DNA of 64,000 nucleotides from Pantoea rwandensis. Its GTDB lineage: Bacteria > Pseudomonadota > Gammaproteobacteria > Enterobacterales > Enterobacteriaceae. Below are positions 35,101-44,873 of this stretch, piece after piece. The stretch is taken from assembly GCF_000759475.1 (NCBI RefSeq), contig NZ_CP009454.1, positions 2,728,001 to 2,792,000 on the forward strand, in the 5' to 3' direction. A model generated the notes under the pieces. That model searched no databases. It was not told the DNA's origin and saw only the letters and a program-made list of their open reading frames with translations. Made by a program: the position numbers and the translations under genes. Each line of letters begins with the position of its first letter. Within the stretch, counting starts at the first letter, position 1.

Positions 35101-36066
35101 CTACTGCGACATACTCAAAATCGTCCGAATATTTTGCGCTGTCGTCGCCACAATATCGATGGCACCCGTGCGCAATGCACCGAGAATGGCCATGGCTTTG
35201 GTATTTTCTGAAGCAATAGCGATCACGCAGGGGATCTTACGTAATTCTTCGATGCTGAGGCCAATCACACGGTCATTCATCACCGTATCCACGTGTTGCC
35301 CCTGGGCATTGAAGAAGTCGTAACCCGCAACATCCCCGGTGACGCCCTGATTCACGTGCGCATCAATGATCTCATGCGGCGTAAACCAGCCGAGTTTCAC
35401 CATATAGCTGTTTTCATTCATATCACCGATGCCCACTATCGCCACATCGGCCTTACGTGCCCGGTCCAGCGTCTCTTTGATGGTGCCGTTTTGCATAAAG
35501 GCGTCACGGAGTGCGCGGTTCTCAACATAGGCCGGGGCATACAGGGTTTCGCTGATACCGCCAAACTTCTTAGCCAGACGACGGCTAATATGATCGGCGT
35601 TAATCGCATCACCGGGACGATGTGTTCCACCGATACCGCTGATAAACAGACAATTACGCGTCGGCACCTGACCGGGATAATCGGCAACAGCGGCGACGTT
35701 GCGCCCTTGACCCACAGCGACAATCGCGTTGTCTTTTAATGATTGCGCAAGATGGGCTGAAACTAACGCCGCCACCTGACGACGCTGCTCTTCATCGTCC
35801 GGCGAATCCAGGGCAATGAGCGCACGTTGTAGTTGGGGGAAACGGCTTTGCAGTTGTTGTTCAAGGCGCGTACTGAACACCGGATGGTAGCGCACATTAA
35901 TTTCGACGATGCCCTCTTCACGCGCACGTTTGAGCAGTCGGCCAACTTTAATGCGGGATATCCCAAACTTACGCGCAATCTCCTCCTGGGTGATTTCGTC
36001 CTGATAATAGGCCACCGCAATTTCTGTCAGCAGCTCGGAGTCCTGAGAAAGCGTGTTTTTTTCCAT
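35101..36066 (-). CDS. SorC/DeoR-type sugar-binding transcriptional regulator (EryD-like)
   Basis: 321 residues. An N-terminal helix-turn-helix (about 15-55, TQEEIARKFGISRIKVGRLLKRA) is followed by a SorC-type sugar-phosphate-binding domain (ISGIGG, GIGDMNENS, VAGYDFFNAQGQ). EryD of the erythritol operon belongs here. The gene follows the apnO-oiaC-lerI-lerK-MFS operon in the same direction and has its own terminator. It probably responds to a tetrulose or tetrulose phosphate and controls the flanking operons (inference from position). Confidence 0.85.
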   Translation of the reverse strand: MEKNTLSQDSELLTEIAVAYYQDEITQEEIARKFGISRIKVGRLLKRAREEGIVEINVRYHPVFSTRLEQQLQSRFPQLQRALIALDSPDDEEQRRQVAALVSAHLAQSLKDNAIVAVGQGRNVAAVADYPGQVPTRNCLFISGIGGTHRPGDAINADHISRRLAKKFGGISETLYAPAYVENRALRDAFMQNGTIKETLDRARKADVAIVGIGDMNENSYMVKLGWFTPHEIIDAHVNQGVTGDVAGYDFFNAQGQHVDTVMNDRVIGLSIEELRKIPCVIAIASENTKAMAILGALRTGAIDIVATTAQNIRTILSMSQ

Positions 36067-36123
36067 CCGTTACCTGTCTTGTATCGTGACACCTGATTTA
36101 AGGAAGGAGTTATATCATTGATA

Positions 36124-36158
36124 CGACTCGCTTCGCCAGACAGCAGCAAGGCGAGTCG
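36124..36158. terminator. Stem-loop between apnO and the SorC-family gene
   Basis: CGACTCGC (36124-36131) and GCGAGTCG (36151-36158) form an eight-base stem, 15 bases after the apnO stop. No T-run. Probably attenuates read-through into the regulator. Confidence 0.5.
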
Positions 36159-36173
36159 CAGGTTGCATCACGC

Positions 36174-37031
36174 TTAACGCTTAATGGCGTCGATTTTCAG
36201 CATGCGGGCAATGACGATATCCAGCTCTTTCTGATCGAAGATCTGTTTCCAGTCTGGCTTAACAATCTTCTCGCGACCGTATTCCATGGCGATCATGCAG
36301 GCATCAGAGAACGGGTTGGTGGCGCGGAAGGCCACGGCCAGTGCGATCTGAATATGGCCATACAGCATCGCTTTGGCGGCTTCTTCCGGCACGCCGCTGT
36401 GCTTGACGGTCTCATCCAGCGCTTCTTTCATAAAAGCACCCACCATGCAGGCTACGGTTTCCACCAGCGTTGGCTCCAGATAGGCCAGCTGCGTCACCGT
36501 GACCCAATGCACTTCCTCTACCGGACCGTACATCACGCTGATGACTTTGCTCAGTTCGGCTTTCTGCGCATCTGAGCCGGTTTCATACGAAGCCGCGACG
36601 TGCTGTACAGCCGCGATGCCACCGAAGGCATCCGCGTGCTCTTCTTTGGTGTAGCGCTCCAGGAACACTGACGGATGGCAAGGGTGCGCCACCGCATATT
36701 CGATGCCGTCACGATGCGCGATCAGGTTTGCGTAAGCCGCAGCCGGGTCCAGCGTCAGCAGGATCGCACCGGCCTTCATCTGCGGCACCACACCCTCAGA
36801 CACTTTGCCCAGAACGATATCCGGTACGGCCAGAATCACTACGTCACTGACCGGCACAACGGAAGCAGCATCAGACAACTCACGGCCTTGCGCCGTCACT
36901 TGTTCCTGCGCCTTCGGTGAGTTCTCAACGTAAAACACCTGGTAATCGCTTTTCTGGAAGTTGGCAGAAATGCGCATACCCATTTTGCCGCCTGCGCCAA
37001 TTACGGTGATGGTTTTCAATGCATTGCTCAT
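36174..37031 (-). CDS. apnO: Probable D-apionate oxidoisomerase (PGDH_C-type NAD-dependent protein)
   Basis: 285 residues. A Rossmann start (TVIGAGGKMGMRISANF) binds NAD(P). The C-terminal half is all helical, of the phosphogluconate dehydrogenase C-terminal-like group that includes ApnO. ApnO oxidises D-apionate with a hydroxymethyl shift to give 3-oxo-isoapionate. It overlaps oiaC by four bases and has AGGAGT before its ATG. The assignment depends on the company of OiaC, LerI and LerK homologues; from the fold alone only an NAD-dependent oxidoreductase can be claimed. Confidence 0.7.
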   Translation of the reverse strand: MSNALKTITVIGAGGKMGMRISANFQKSDYQVFYVENSPKAQEQVTAQGRELSDAASVVPVSDVVILAVPDIVLGKVSEGVVPQMKAGAILLTLDPAAAYANLIAHRDGIEYAVAHPCHPSVFLERYTKEEHADAFGGIAAVQHVAASYETGSDAQKAELSKVISVMYGPVEEVHWVTVTQLAYLEPTLVETVACMVGAFMKEALDETVKHSGVPEEAAKAMLYGHIQIALAVAFRATNPFSDACMIAMEYGREKIVKPDWKQIFDQKELDIVIARMLKIDAIKR

Positions 37032-37846
37032 TTGTATAACTCCTGATCTTGTTTACTACGTAAGAATTCAACGGTGCGGCGCGTCCATTCGGCTTCGCGC
37101 TCGCAGGTCAGCACGGCATCGTCCTGCCACGGCAACCAGTGTTCAACGATTTGATTAATCTCTCTTTCTGCCGGGCGCACACTGGCGATCATCCGGTCAT
37201 AGTCCAGCAGGCCCTCGCCCATCAGGCAGCCGGCAAAGGTAAAGCCGACCCAGCCATCACGACGCGTAAAGGCAAAATCTTTGATGTGCAGGTTACCGAC
37301 GCGCGCAGCCGTATTGGCGATCACCTGTTCAGGCAATTCCAGCCCTGCTACGCAGTTAGCGGGATCGAGACACACACATAACCACGGCGAGAGGAACTTA
37401 TTGATCACCGACATCATCGCGCCGCTGTTGACCTGCTCATACGTCTCCAGACACAGACGTACCTGCTGGCGAGCGAAATCAGGCAGCACCGCAGCAATCA
37501 ATTCTGCGGCTTCATCCAGGGAAGGACGGTGATCGGCGGTGTAGAACATTGAACGCACGACATGGGCATCGAGAATATTCGCCATATGCAGATAGCGGCG
37601 CAGGTGCGCAGTGCCTAAGCCACGTGTGCCTAGCTCCAGCGTAATTCCCAGCTTGTCGGCCAGTTGGCGAAGGTCCTGCAACTGCTCATCTGACCAACTT
37701 TCAATCGCCGGATAATCACAAATCTGTAACACCGAGATATCCAGTTCGGCGGTCTGCTGCAGCATCTGCTCCAGCGACAGCGGGTTGGGCACTTTGCTGG
37801 ACATGCGCCAGAAAAAGGCATAAGTACTGAGTCCGATACGGCTCAT
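37028..37846 (-). CDS. oiaC: Probable 3-oxo-isoapionate decarboxylase (sugar-phosphate isomerase/epimerase fold)
   Basis: 272 residues, xylose isomerase-like TIM barrel. Candidate metal ligands line up as Glu in CLETYEQ, Asp in CLDPANC, His in NLHIKDF and Glu in QIVEHWLPW. EryC of the erythritol pathway, a tetrulose-phosphate racemase, shares this fold and is the main alternative. With ApnO next door, decarboxylation of 3-oxo-isoapionate to L-erythrulose fits better. Its ATG shares one base with the lerI stop (TAATG). Confidence 0.68.
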   Translation of the reverse strand: MSRIGLSTYAFFWRMSSKVPNPLSLEQMLQQTAELDISVLQICDYPAIESWSDEQLQDLRQLADKLGITLELGTRGLGTAHLRRYLHMANILDAHVVRSMFYTADHRPSLDEAAELIAAVLPDFARQQVRLCLETYEQVNSGAMMSVINKFLSPWLCVCLDPANCVAGLELPEQVIANTAARVGNLHIKDFAFTRRDGWVGFTFAGCLMGEGLLDYDRMIASVRPAEREINQIVEHWLPWQDDAVLTCEREAEWTRRTVEFLRSKQDQELYK

Positions 37847-38622
37847 TAACGGATCTCCTTCGCCAGCACGCTGGCCTCTTCAATGATTTGCGCCAGTGCA
37901 TTCGGGTCGTGGGCAAAACGGCCCAGGAACAGACCATGAACGTCAGTCCCCAGACGCTGAATCAGCCCCGGCCCGGCGCTGCCACCATAAATAATTTTCA
38001 AGGTGATACCCTCCGGCGTTTTCAGCTGTTGCAGGCCTGAACAGACCGCGCGGATATAGCTATCCGGTGCAGGTTGTGGCGCACCAATCGCCCACTGCGG
38101 CTCATAGGCAAAAAACACCTCGCCCTTTAGACCTTGTTGCACTGCATCAGCCAATGCCTCCGCCAGTTGCTGTTCGCACAGTGCGATAGCCTGATCCGGC
38201 CCGGCCTGCTGCTCTTCGCCGATACACAGCACCGGTGTTAATCCGTGTCGCAGCGACATCGCCACTTTGGCAGCAATCTGCGCTTTGTCTTCATGGAAGT
38301 GGCGACGACGCTCAGCGTGACCGATTTCGGCCAGTGAGCAACCAAGTTCCTGCAACATGCTGGCGCTGACCTCACCGGTCCAGGCGCCGTTCTCAGCCTG
38401 ACACACATCCTGGCCGCCAAAGCGCACCGGTGTTTTTGCGAAAATGTCAGCCACAGCGGGAATAGCCGGATAAGCGGGCAGTACAAACAACCCGACATCA
38501 CCGTTTTTCACCGCCGGCAACTGTGCCATTCCGGCGACTTTGCGGCACCAGTCCAGTGTCTGCTGGTAACCGAAATACATTTTCAGGCTGACGCCGAGCC
38601 AGATTTTGGGCTGAGACATCAT
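37846..38622 (-). CDS. lerI: L-erythrulose-1-phosphate isomerase-type triosephosphate isomerase paralogue
   Basis: 258 residues. All TIM catalytic residues can be seen: Lys in SLKMYF (for NWKMNG), His in EIGHAERR, Glu in AYEPQWAIG, and the phosphate-binding IIYGGSAGPG. Divergence from housekeeping TpiA (LKMYFGY instead of WKMNG) matches the LerI/EryH group that act on tetrulose phosphates. Its start overlaps the lerK stop (TAATG). Substrate inferred from operon. Confidence 0.75.
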   Translation of the reverse strand: MMSQPKIWLGVSLKMYFGYQQTLDWCRKVAGMAQLPAVKNGDVGLFVLPAYPAIPAVADIFAKTPVRFGGQDVCQAENGAWTGEVSASMLQELGCSLAEIGHAERRRHFHEDKAQIAAKVAMSLRHGLTPVLCIGEEQQAGPDQAIALCEQQLAEALADAVQQGLKGEVFFAYEPQWAIGAPQPAPDSYIRAVCSGLQQLKTPEGITLKIIYGGSAGPGLIQRLGTDVHGLFLGRFAHDPNALAQIIEEASVLAKEIR

Positions 38623-40367
38623 TACGCTCCTTGATGAGAGGCTTTGTGTTCTTTTAGCAGATCGCCAACGGTATTGACGATCATCGCCAGTGAAATCGCA
38701 CCCGCATCTGGCGTACCGACACTTTTCTCGGCTAGCGGACGCGCACGACCCATTTTCGGCACCAGCTGAGCGGTGTCTTGTGCGGCCTTATCGGCCACCT
38801 GCGCCGCCGCCAACCAGGCATCGGTCAGTGAAGCACCCTCTGCGACTGCAGCGTTAAGGCTGTCGCTAAACGGCACCAACACATCGACCATGGTTTTGTC
38901 GCCTACCTTCGCTTTGCCAAAGTGCATAATGCCCTCTTTGGCTTCACGTACACCGGTTGCGACGCGTTGCGCATTCGGTGACTGCTGATCGCCAATGGCC
39001 GTCCCCAGCGCCGTGAGTGCGACGCCCCACAATGCACCCGATGTGCCCCCGGCTTTATCTGCCCAGGCATCCGCAGCACGGCACAACAGGCTGCCTGCAC
39101 CTGCGCCGCGCGTCGCCACTTCACGCGCTTTCTCTACCGCGCCCAGCACGCCACGTTCCATACCGATACCATGGTCACCGTCACCGGCCACGGCATCAAT
39201 ATCGCCTAATTTTTCCGCGTTACGCTGTAACAAATCGGCCACTGATTCCAGAATATGTAACACGCGCTGTGCGCTCTGCTGTGACTCAGCAGAAGCCTGC
39301 GGCAGTGCTTCTTCCGTGCTCTCTTCACGCTCTTCGGCACTCAACGGTTCCGCGATCAACACGCTACCTTTGCGATAGGCGGGTGCGTTTGCTGGGGCAC
39401 ACCACAGCGTCTCCAGCTCATCATCCAACCACATCAGCGTCAGCGATGCGCCCGCCATATTAAAGCTGGTGACAAATTCGCCGACATCCGGCTGAACCAC
39501 CTGCAATCCTGCGGCGGCCAGCAGTTGTGCCACGCGGCGATACACCACAAACAACTCTTCATACTTTACGGAACCCAAACCATTGAGGATCACCGCAACG
39601 CGCTGCCCCTCAATCTGCCTGACGTCGGCAGGCACTTCGCTCAGCAGACGTTCAACAAACAGCTCGGCCAGTTCGTCGGCACTGGGCACATCGGTTTCAC
39701 TGATGCCCGGCTCACCGTGGATGCCGAGTCCCAGGGCCATGCGCCCTTTTTCAACTTCAAACAGTGGATGGGTGGCCCCCGGCAAGGTACATCCGCCAAA
39801 TGCCACACCGAAAGTTCGCGTACGATCGTTAGCATGCTGTGACTTCTTAAGCACGGTGGCTAAATCATCGCCCGCTTCCGCCGCTGCACACGCCGCTTTA
39901 AACACACATAAATCACCCGCCACACCACGGCGCTTTGCCCGTTCGTCTTTACTGGCGCTGGAGATATCATCCGTCACCGCCAGAATTTCACAGGCAATGC
40001 CCTCGGCGCGCAGGCGTTCGCAAGCCTGGCCAAAGTGCAGTACATCGCCCGCATAGTTTCCGAACATCAGCAACACGCCCGCGCCGTTATGCGCCGCTCT
40101 GGCCACGTTGTAGATCTGCTGAGCAGACGGCGAAGCAAACAGGTTCCCCATAGCTGCGCCGTGTGCCAGACCTTGTCCAACCAACCCGGCGAAGGCCGGA
40201 TAATGACCGGAACCGCCGCCCACAATCACCGCAACCGTATTAGGCTGGCTGCGCGTGCTGCGCACCACACCACCGGTGACCTGACGAACTTTATCGGCGT
40301 TGGCGGCGACAAAGCCTTCAATGAGTTCAGCAGCAAAGGCTGAAGGTTGGTTAAACAGGTACGTCAT
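38622..40367 (-). CDS. lerK: L-erythrulose kinase-type fused dihydroxyacetone kinase (DhaK-DhaL)
   Basis: 581 residues, an ATP-dependent fusion. The DhaK domain (about 1-330) contains GGGSGHYPAFAGLVG, MFGNYAGDVLHFG and the substrate-binding His in LGIHGEPG. The DhaL domain (about 360-575) has the nucleotide-binding AVAGDGDHGIGM and GGTSGALWG. AGGAG precedes the ATG. LerK phosphorylates L-erythrulose at C1; general dihydroxyacetone kinase is the alternative. Confidence 0.78.
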   Translation of the reverse strand: MTYLFNQPSAFAAELIEGFVAANADKVRQVTGGVVRSTRSQPNTVAVIVGGGSGHYPAFAGLVGQGLAHGAAMGNLFASPSAQQIYNVARAAHNGAGVLLMFGNYAGDVLHFGQACERLRAEGIACEILAVTDDISSASKDERAKRRGVAGDLCVFKAACAAAEAGDDLATVLKKSQHANDRTRTFGVAFGGCTLPGATHPLFEVEKGRMALGLGIHGEPGISETDVPSADELAELFVERLLSEVPADVRQIEGQRVAVILNGLGSVKYEELFVVYRRVAQLLAAAGLQVVQPDVGEFVTSFNMAGASLTLMWLDDELETLWCAPANAPAYRKGSVLIAEPLSAEEREESTEEALPQASAESQQSAQRVLHILESVADLLQRNAEKLGDIDAVAGDGDHGIGMERGVLGAVEKAREVATRGAGAGSLLCRAADAWADKAGGTSGALWGVALTALGTAIGDQQSPNAQRVATGVREAKEGIMHFGKAKVGDKTMVDVLVPFSDSLNAAVAEGASLTDAWLAAAQVADKAAQDTAQLVPKMGRARPLAEKSVGTPDAGAISLAMIVNTVGDLLKEHKASHQGA

Positions 40368-40368
40368 T

Positions 40369-41703
40369 TTAGTGCTCCTGTGCGATAGAGGTCGGCTGAG
40401 ACTGCGGGCGCTGGCGATTCAATAACAGCATAAGGACGGCTGACAGCAGCATGAAGCCACCGACCACGAACATCGGTAACACATAGCTGTTGGTGGCGTC
40501 ATGCAGTGCGCCAGTGATGTAGCCCGCGGAGAAGCCCGCCACGTTTCCTAAGGTGTTGATAAGTGCGATAGCCGCTGCGGCTGACGCGCCAGTCAGGAAC
40601 TGCGTTGGCAGCGTCCAGAAGTTAGGCAAGGCAGCAAAGATGGAGCTGGCCGTAATCGCGATCACCATGATGGTGGTGAACGGTGAATCCATATACAGCG
40701 CCAGTGGCACGCTGATACCACCGGCCAGCGCTGGAATCGCGATGTGCCAGGTTTTGCAACCACGACGGGTGGCATCTTTTGACCAGAAGTACATCACCAC
40801 GGCAGCAATCAGGTATGGCACGCCGGTAATCAAGCCCTTCTGCATCACGTTAAAGGTGGTTCCGAACTGCTGCTGGAAGCCGCCGATAATGGTTGGCAGG
40901 AAGAAGGCCAGCGCATACAAACCATAGATAAAGCCGAAGTAGATCAGGCACAGCGTCCACACACGACCGTTGCCCATCACTGAACGCAGGCTGTGTTTCT
41001 TATGGCCCTGCTTCTGCTGATGCTCCGCTTCCAGCTCGTTGGTCAGCCAGGTCTTCTCATCTGCGGTTAACCACTTCGCCTGACGCGGTGAATCCACCAG
41101 CCAGAACAGCGCCACGATACCGATCAGAATCGCCGGGATGGAAACACCCAGGAACATCACGCGCCAGCCATCCAGACCAAACAGACCGTGTTGCTCAATC
41201 AAGCCTGCCGCCAGGGGCGCACCGAATACCACGGTCAGCGGCTGTGCCAGATAGAACAAGGACAGGATTTTGCTGCGATGACGTCCCGGTACCCACATGC
41301 TCAGATAAAGAATCGCGCCCGGGAAGAAGCCCGCTTCAGCAATACCCAGCAGCAGGCGCAGCGTATACAGGCCTTCGACACTGCTCACCCAGGTGAACAG
41401 CAGCGAGACAATACCCCAGCTGATCATGATGCGTGCCAGCCAGCGACGTGCGCCGAACTTATGCAACGCCAGGTTGCTCGGCACTTCCAGCAGGATATAA
41501 CCGATAAAGAAGATGCCGGATGCCAGACCAAACTGCACACCTGTCAGACCGAGGTCCTGAGTCATGCCATTGGGGCCAGCAAAAGAAATTGCGGTGCGGT
41601 CAAGGAAGTTAATAAAGAACATCAGTGCTACGAAAGGCACCAGACGCCAGGAGATTTTGCTGATAGCGGATTTCTCAATCGCCGTCATGTTTTGCTGACT
41701 CAT
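40369..41703 (-). CDS. Anion:cation symporter family MFS transporter, probable D-apionate importer
   Basis: 444 residues with twelve membrane helices. The helix 1 NFLDRTAISFAGPNGM and the GYILLEVPSNLALHKFGARRWLAR segment are ACS-family features; members move sugar acids and other organic anions. GGAGG precedes the ATG. It heads the five-gene operon, so the substrate is probably the acid processed by ApnO. Confidence 0.8.
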   Translation of the reverse strand: MSQQNMTAIEKSAISKISWRLVPFVALMFFINFLDRTAISFAGPNGMTQDLGLTGVQFGLASGIFFIGYILLEVPSNLALHKFGARRWLARIMISWGIVSLLFTWVSSVEGLYTLRLLLGIAEAGFFPGAILYLSMWVPGRHRSKILSLFYLAQPLTVVFGAPLAAGLIEQHGLFGLDGWRVMFLGVSIPAILIGIVALFWLVDSPRQAKWLTADEKTWLTNELEAEHQQKQGHKKHSLRSVMGNGRVWTLCLIYFGFIYGLYALAFFLPTIIGGFQQQFGTTFNVMQKGLITGVPYLIAAVVMYFWSKDATRRGCKTWHIAIPALAGGISVPLALYMDSPFTTIMVIAITASSIFAALPNFWTLPTQFLTGASAAAAIALINTLGNVAGFSAGYITGALHDATNSYVLPMFVVGGFMLLSAVLMLLLNRQRPQSQPTSIAQEH

Positions 41704-42146
41704 AACGCACCTCCGTGACGTGCGTGGTTAAAACGGTTGTTTGGTGTTGACCAGACGCCAAAAGAGCGCTGGCTGCAGGTGTACTGAGAGGTACGGTGTA
41801 AATGACACATGTTCGAGTCCTCAAGGGGTCTTCTTGTACATTGGTATCGTTATGCGAACAAATGAACACTACACGTATAAATGCTCATCTCTCAACTGCA
41901 ATGATTGAAAATGTGAGCCTGCTCATGAGATTTGATTTTGGCCCTGAATCGGAAAAATACGCAGAAATGCGGCGCAATCCGCGTGGCATCAGCCCCTGCT
42001 ACGGGGTTCATCACCCAAACAGCACGCAAAACATATGAACAACCATTGAACATATGATTGTATTTGTGGCAGGCTGTCAGTGAACATCTTCTCGCCTGCA
42101 TAACAAACGTTCAGGCGTCAGAACAAAACCCCGCTGGAGAATGACG
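41704..42146. promoter_or_regulatory. Divergent control region between the apnO operon and derI-tkt
   Basis: About 440 bp without a gene. TGAACA occurs at 41863, 42036, 42047 and 42081; the pair at 42036/42047 is spaced exactly 11 bp, one helical turn, as a direct repeat. CGAACA at 41855 and TGTTCG at 41810 are near-copies. A weak CRP-like sequence is at 41912-41927 (TGTGA, six bases, TCATG). These are candidates for binding of the SorC-type regulator. Confidence 0.5.
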
Positions 42147-42605
42147 ATGAAAACAATCGCAATCGGCGCCGATGATGCGGCTATCGAATTGAAAAACATC
42201 ATTAAAAAACTGCTTGAAGAGAAAGATTATCAGGTGACGGATTACACCAATGACGCGCAAAACGACCGTCCAATGTATCCGGATGTGGCTTTTGCACTGG
42301 CGACGGCTATCCAGAAGAATGAATTTGAACGCGGAATTCTGCTATGTGGTACCGGTATCGGCGTAGCAATCGTGGCAAATAAAGTGGAAGGCGTACGTGC
42401 GGCACAGTGTCATGACACTTTCTCCGCTGAACGCGCGCGTAAAAGCAACAATGCCCAGATTATGACCATGGGTGCACGCGTTATCGGACCTGAACTGGCG
42501 AAAAATATCGTCAATGCCTGGCTGGCCTCCGAGTTTGAAGGTGGCGGCTCCACCGCCAAAGTCGAGAAGATCGGTTACTACGAACAAGTTTCACATACTA
42601 AATAA
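42147..42605 (+). CDS. derI: RpiB/LacAB-type isomerase, probable D-erythrulose-4-phosphate isomerase (DerI/EryI group)
   Basis: 152 residues from the second ATG at 42147, which is seven bases after GGAG; the ATG at 42141 is too close. The catalytic Cys lies in [15 protein letters not shown]. The stretch [26 protein letters not shown] resembles the erythritol-pathway enzyme. Ribose-type RpiB starts GCDH; here the His is replaced (GADDAA). That fits a tetrose-phosphate enzyme yielding D-erythrose 4-phosphate. It is 29 bases upstream of a transketolase gene. Confidence 0.75.
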   Translation: MKTIAIGADDAAIELKNIIKKLLEEKDYQVTDYTNDAQNDRPMYPDVAFALATAIQKNEFERGILLCGTGIGVAIVANKVEGVRAAQCHDTFSAERARKSNNAQIMTMGARVIGPELAKNIVNAWLASEFEGGGSTAKVEKIGYYEQVSHTK

Positions 42606-42634
42606 TCACCGACTTCTTACCTCTGGAGAACCTT

Positions 42635-44626
42635 ATGTCAACACGCCGGGAAAGAGCCAACGCCATCCGTGCTTTAAGCATGGATGGCGTACAACAAGCC
42701 AAGTCAGGTCATCCGGGTGCCCCGATGGGCATGGCGGACATCGCCGAAGTTTTGTGGCTCGATTTTTTACAGCACAATCCAAACAATCCTAAGTGGGCTA
42801 ACCGTGACCGCTTCGTCCTGTCGAATGGCCACGGCTCGATGCTGATCTACAGCCTGCTGCATTTGAGCGGCTACGACCTGCCACTCAGCGAACTGAAGAA
42901 TTTCCGCCAGCTGCATTCAAAAACCCCGGGTCATCCGGAATACGGTTATACGCCGGGCGTGGAAACCACCACCGGGCCGCTGGGTCAGGGGATTGCAAAT
43001 GCGGTGGGCTTCGCGATTGCCGAGCGCACGCTGGCCGCGCAGTTTAACCGACCTGGTCACGACATCGTCGATCACCACACTTATGTGTTTATGGGCGACG
43101 GCTGCATGATGGAAGGGATCTCGCACGAAGTCTGCTCGATCGCCGGGACTCTGAAGCTGGGGAAACTGGTTGCCTTCTATGACGACAACGGCATTTCCAT
43201 CGATGGGCATGTGGATGGCTGGTTCACGGATGACACCGCAGCACGCTTCGAAGCCTACGGCTGGCACGTGGTGCGCGGCGTAGATGGTCATGACGGCGAA
43301 GCCATCAAGAAAGCGGTTGAAGAAGCCAAAGCGGTTACAGACAAACCTTCCCTGCTGATGTGCAAAACCGTGATTGGTTTTGGCTCACCGAATAAAGCCG
43401 GTACCCATGATGTCCATGGCGCACCGTTAGGCGATGACGAAATTGCCCAGACCCGCCAACATCTGGGCTGGCACCACGCGCCGTTCGAAGTCCCTACAGA
43501 AATCTATGCCCAGTGGGATGCGAAAGAAGCCGGTCAGGCGAAAGAGTCGGCGTGGGAGGCTAAAGTCGCGGCCTATGCCGAGGCTCACCCGGAGCTGGCG
43601 GCGGAATTTAACCGTCGTATTAATGATGCATTACCCGATAACTGGGAAGCCGAGTCGCAACAATTTATCCAGCATTTACAGGCTAATCCAGCGAAAATCG
43701 CCAGCCGTAAAGCGTCTCAGAATGCGATTGAAGCCTGCGGCAAGATTCTGCCGGAGTATCTGGGGGGATCGGCGGATCTCGCGCCCAGCAACCTGACCAT
43801 GTGGTCGGGTTCTAAACCCATCAATGAAGATCCTGCAGGTAACTACATTCATTACGGCGTACGCGAATTCGGTATGACCGCCATCGCCAACGGTATCGCG
43901 CTGCACGGTGGTTTCCTGCCCTACACCGCAACTTTCCTGATGTTCGTGGAGTATGCACGTAACGCGGCACGTATGGCGGCGTTGATGAAGGTGCGTCAGA
44001 TCATGGTCTACACCCATGACTCAATCGGCCTGGGCGAAGATGGACCAACGCACCAGCCAGTAGAACAGATGGCCAGCCTGCGCGTGACGCCCAATATGAG
44101 TCTGTGGCGTCCGTGTGACCAGGTTGAGTCTGCCGTGGCCTGGAAATACGCTATCGAGCGAGTCAACGGCCCTACCGCGCTGATCTTCTCGCGTCAGAAT
44201 CTGGCACAGCAGGATCGCTGCGCGGAGCAACTGGCCAACGTAGTGCGCGGTGGTTATGTACTGAAAGACAGTGAAGGTACGCCAGAGCTGATCCTGATCG
44301 CCACCGGTTCAGAAGTGGAACTGGCCGTTGCCGCCTACGAACAGCTGACCCAGGAAGGCCGCAAAGTACGTGTGGTGTCGATGCCCTCTACCGATGCTTT
44401 CGACAAGCAGGATGCAGCCTACCGTGAATCAGTATTGCCAAAAGCGGTGGCGGCGCGTGTGGCCATCGAAGCGGGTATCGCAGATTACTGGTTCAAATAC
44501 ACTGGCCTGCACGGCGCGATTGTCGGCATGACCACTTTCGGCGAGTCTGCTCCAGCAGAGCTGCTGTTTAAAGAGTTTGGTTTCACTGTTGAGAACGTGG
44601 TTAAAACGGCAAAATCGATTCTGTAA
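42635..44626 (+). CDS. tkt: Transketolase
   Basis: 663 residues, full length. The thiamine diphosphate site is clear: [18 protein letters not shown] through [31 protein letters not shown] at the N-terminus and [17 protein letters not shown] in the central domain are invariant transketolase motifs. It is similar in length to TktA/TktB of E. coli. Pairing with an RpiB-type tetrose isomerase suggests a dedicated enzyme to feed D-erythrose 4-phosphate into the pentose phosphate pathway. Confidence 0.92.
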   Translation: MSTRRERANAIRALSMDGVQQAKSGHPGAPMGMADIAEVLWLDFLQHNPNNPKWANRDRFVLSNGHGSMLIYSLLHLSGYDLPLSELKNFRQLHSKTPGHPEYGYTPGVETTTGPLGQGIANAVGFAIAERTLAAQFNRPGHDIVDHHTYVFMGDGCMMEGISHEVCSIAGTLKLGKLVAFYDDNGISIDGHVDGWFTDDTAARFEAYGWHVVRGVDGHDGEAIKKAVEEAKAVTDKPSLLMCKTVIGFGSPNKAGTHDVHGAPLGDDEIAQTRQHLGWHHAPFEVPTEIYAQWDAKEAGQAKESAWEAKVAAYAEAHPELAAEFNRRINDALPDNWEAESQQFIQHLQANPAKIASRKASQNAIEACGKILPEYLGGSADLAPSNLTMWSGSKPINEDPAGNYIHYGVREFGMTAIANGIALHGGFLPYTATFLMFVEYARNAARMAALMKVRQIMVYTHDSIGLGEDGPTHQPVEQMASLRVTPNMSLWRPCDQVESAVAWKYAIERVNGPTALIFSRQNLAQQDRCAEQLANVVRGGYVLKDSEGTPELILIATGSEVELAVAAYEQLTQEGRKVRVVSMPSTDAFDKQDAAYRESVLPKAVAARVAIEAGIADYWFKYTGLHGAIVGMTTFGESAPAELLFKEFGFTVENVVKTAKSIL

Positions 44627-44677
44627 CCCGTAGTGTAGTCGCCAACCCTGGCGTTATGTTGGGTTGAATGTACCTCC

Positions 44678-44700
44678 AGGCGGCAGCAATGCCGCCTTTA
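44678..44700 (+). terminator. Terminator after transketolase
   Basis: AGGCGGCA (44678-44685), GCAA loop, TGCCGCCT (44690-44697), then TTA. A strong eight-base stem with a stable GNRA-type loop, about 50 bases after the stop codon, with a short T-run. Confidence 0.65.
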
Positions 44701-44873
44701 CATTGAGATACCAGCACAGCATCAATAACTGACCGGCGTAACGCGATATATTGCGTCCCAACACGAACAGGATGCGCAGCTGACACTCTACGACACGCCC
44801 CCCGCTTATCATTGCATCCGATTACGCGTATTCTGTCCTCCGCTTGCCACTTTCTCAAGGAACTGGAGGAAAC

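Noticed and set aside
36174..38622. Plain erythritol (eryC/eryH) operon
   Set aside because: No erythritol kinase or erythritol-phosphate dehydrogenase is present; the ApnO-like gene and acid-type MFS fit apionate better. Kept as the alternative in the findings.
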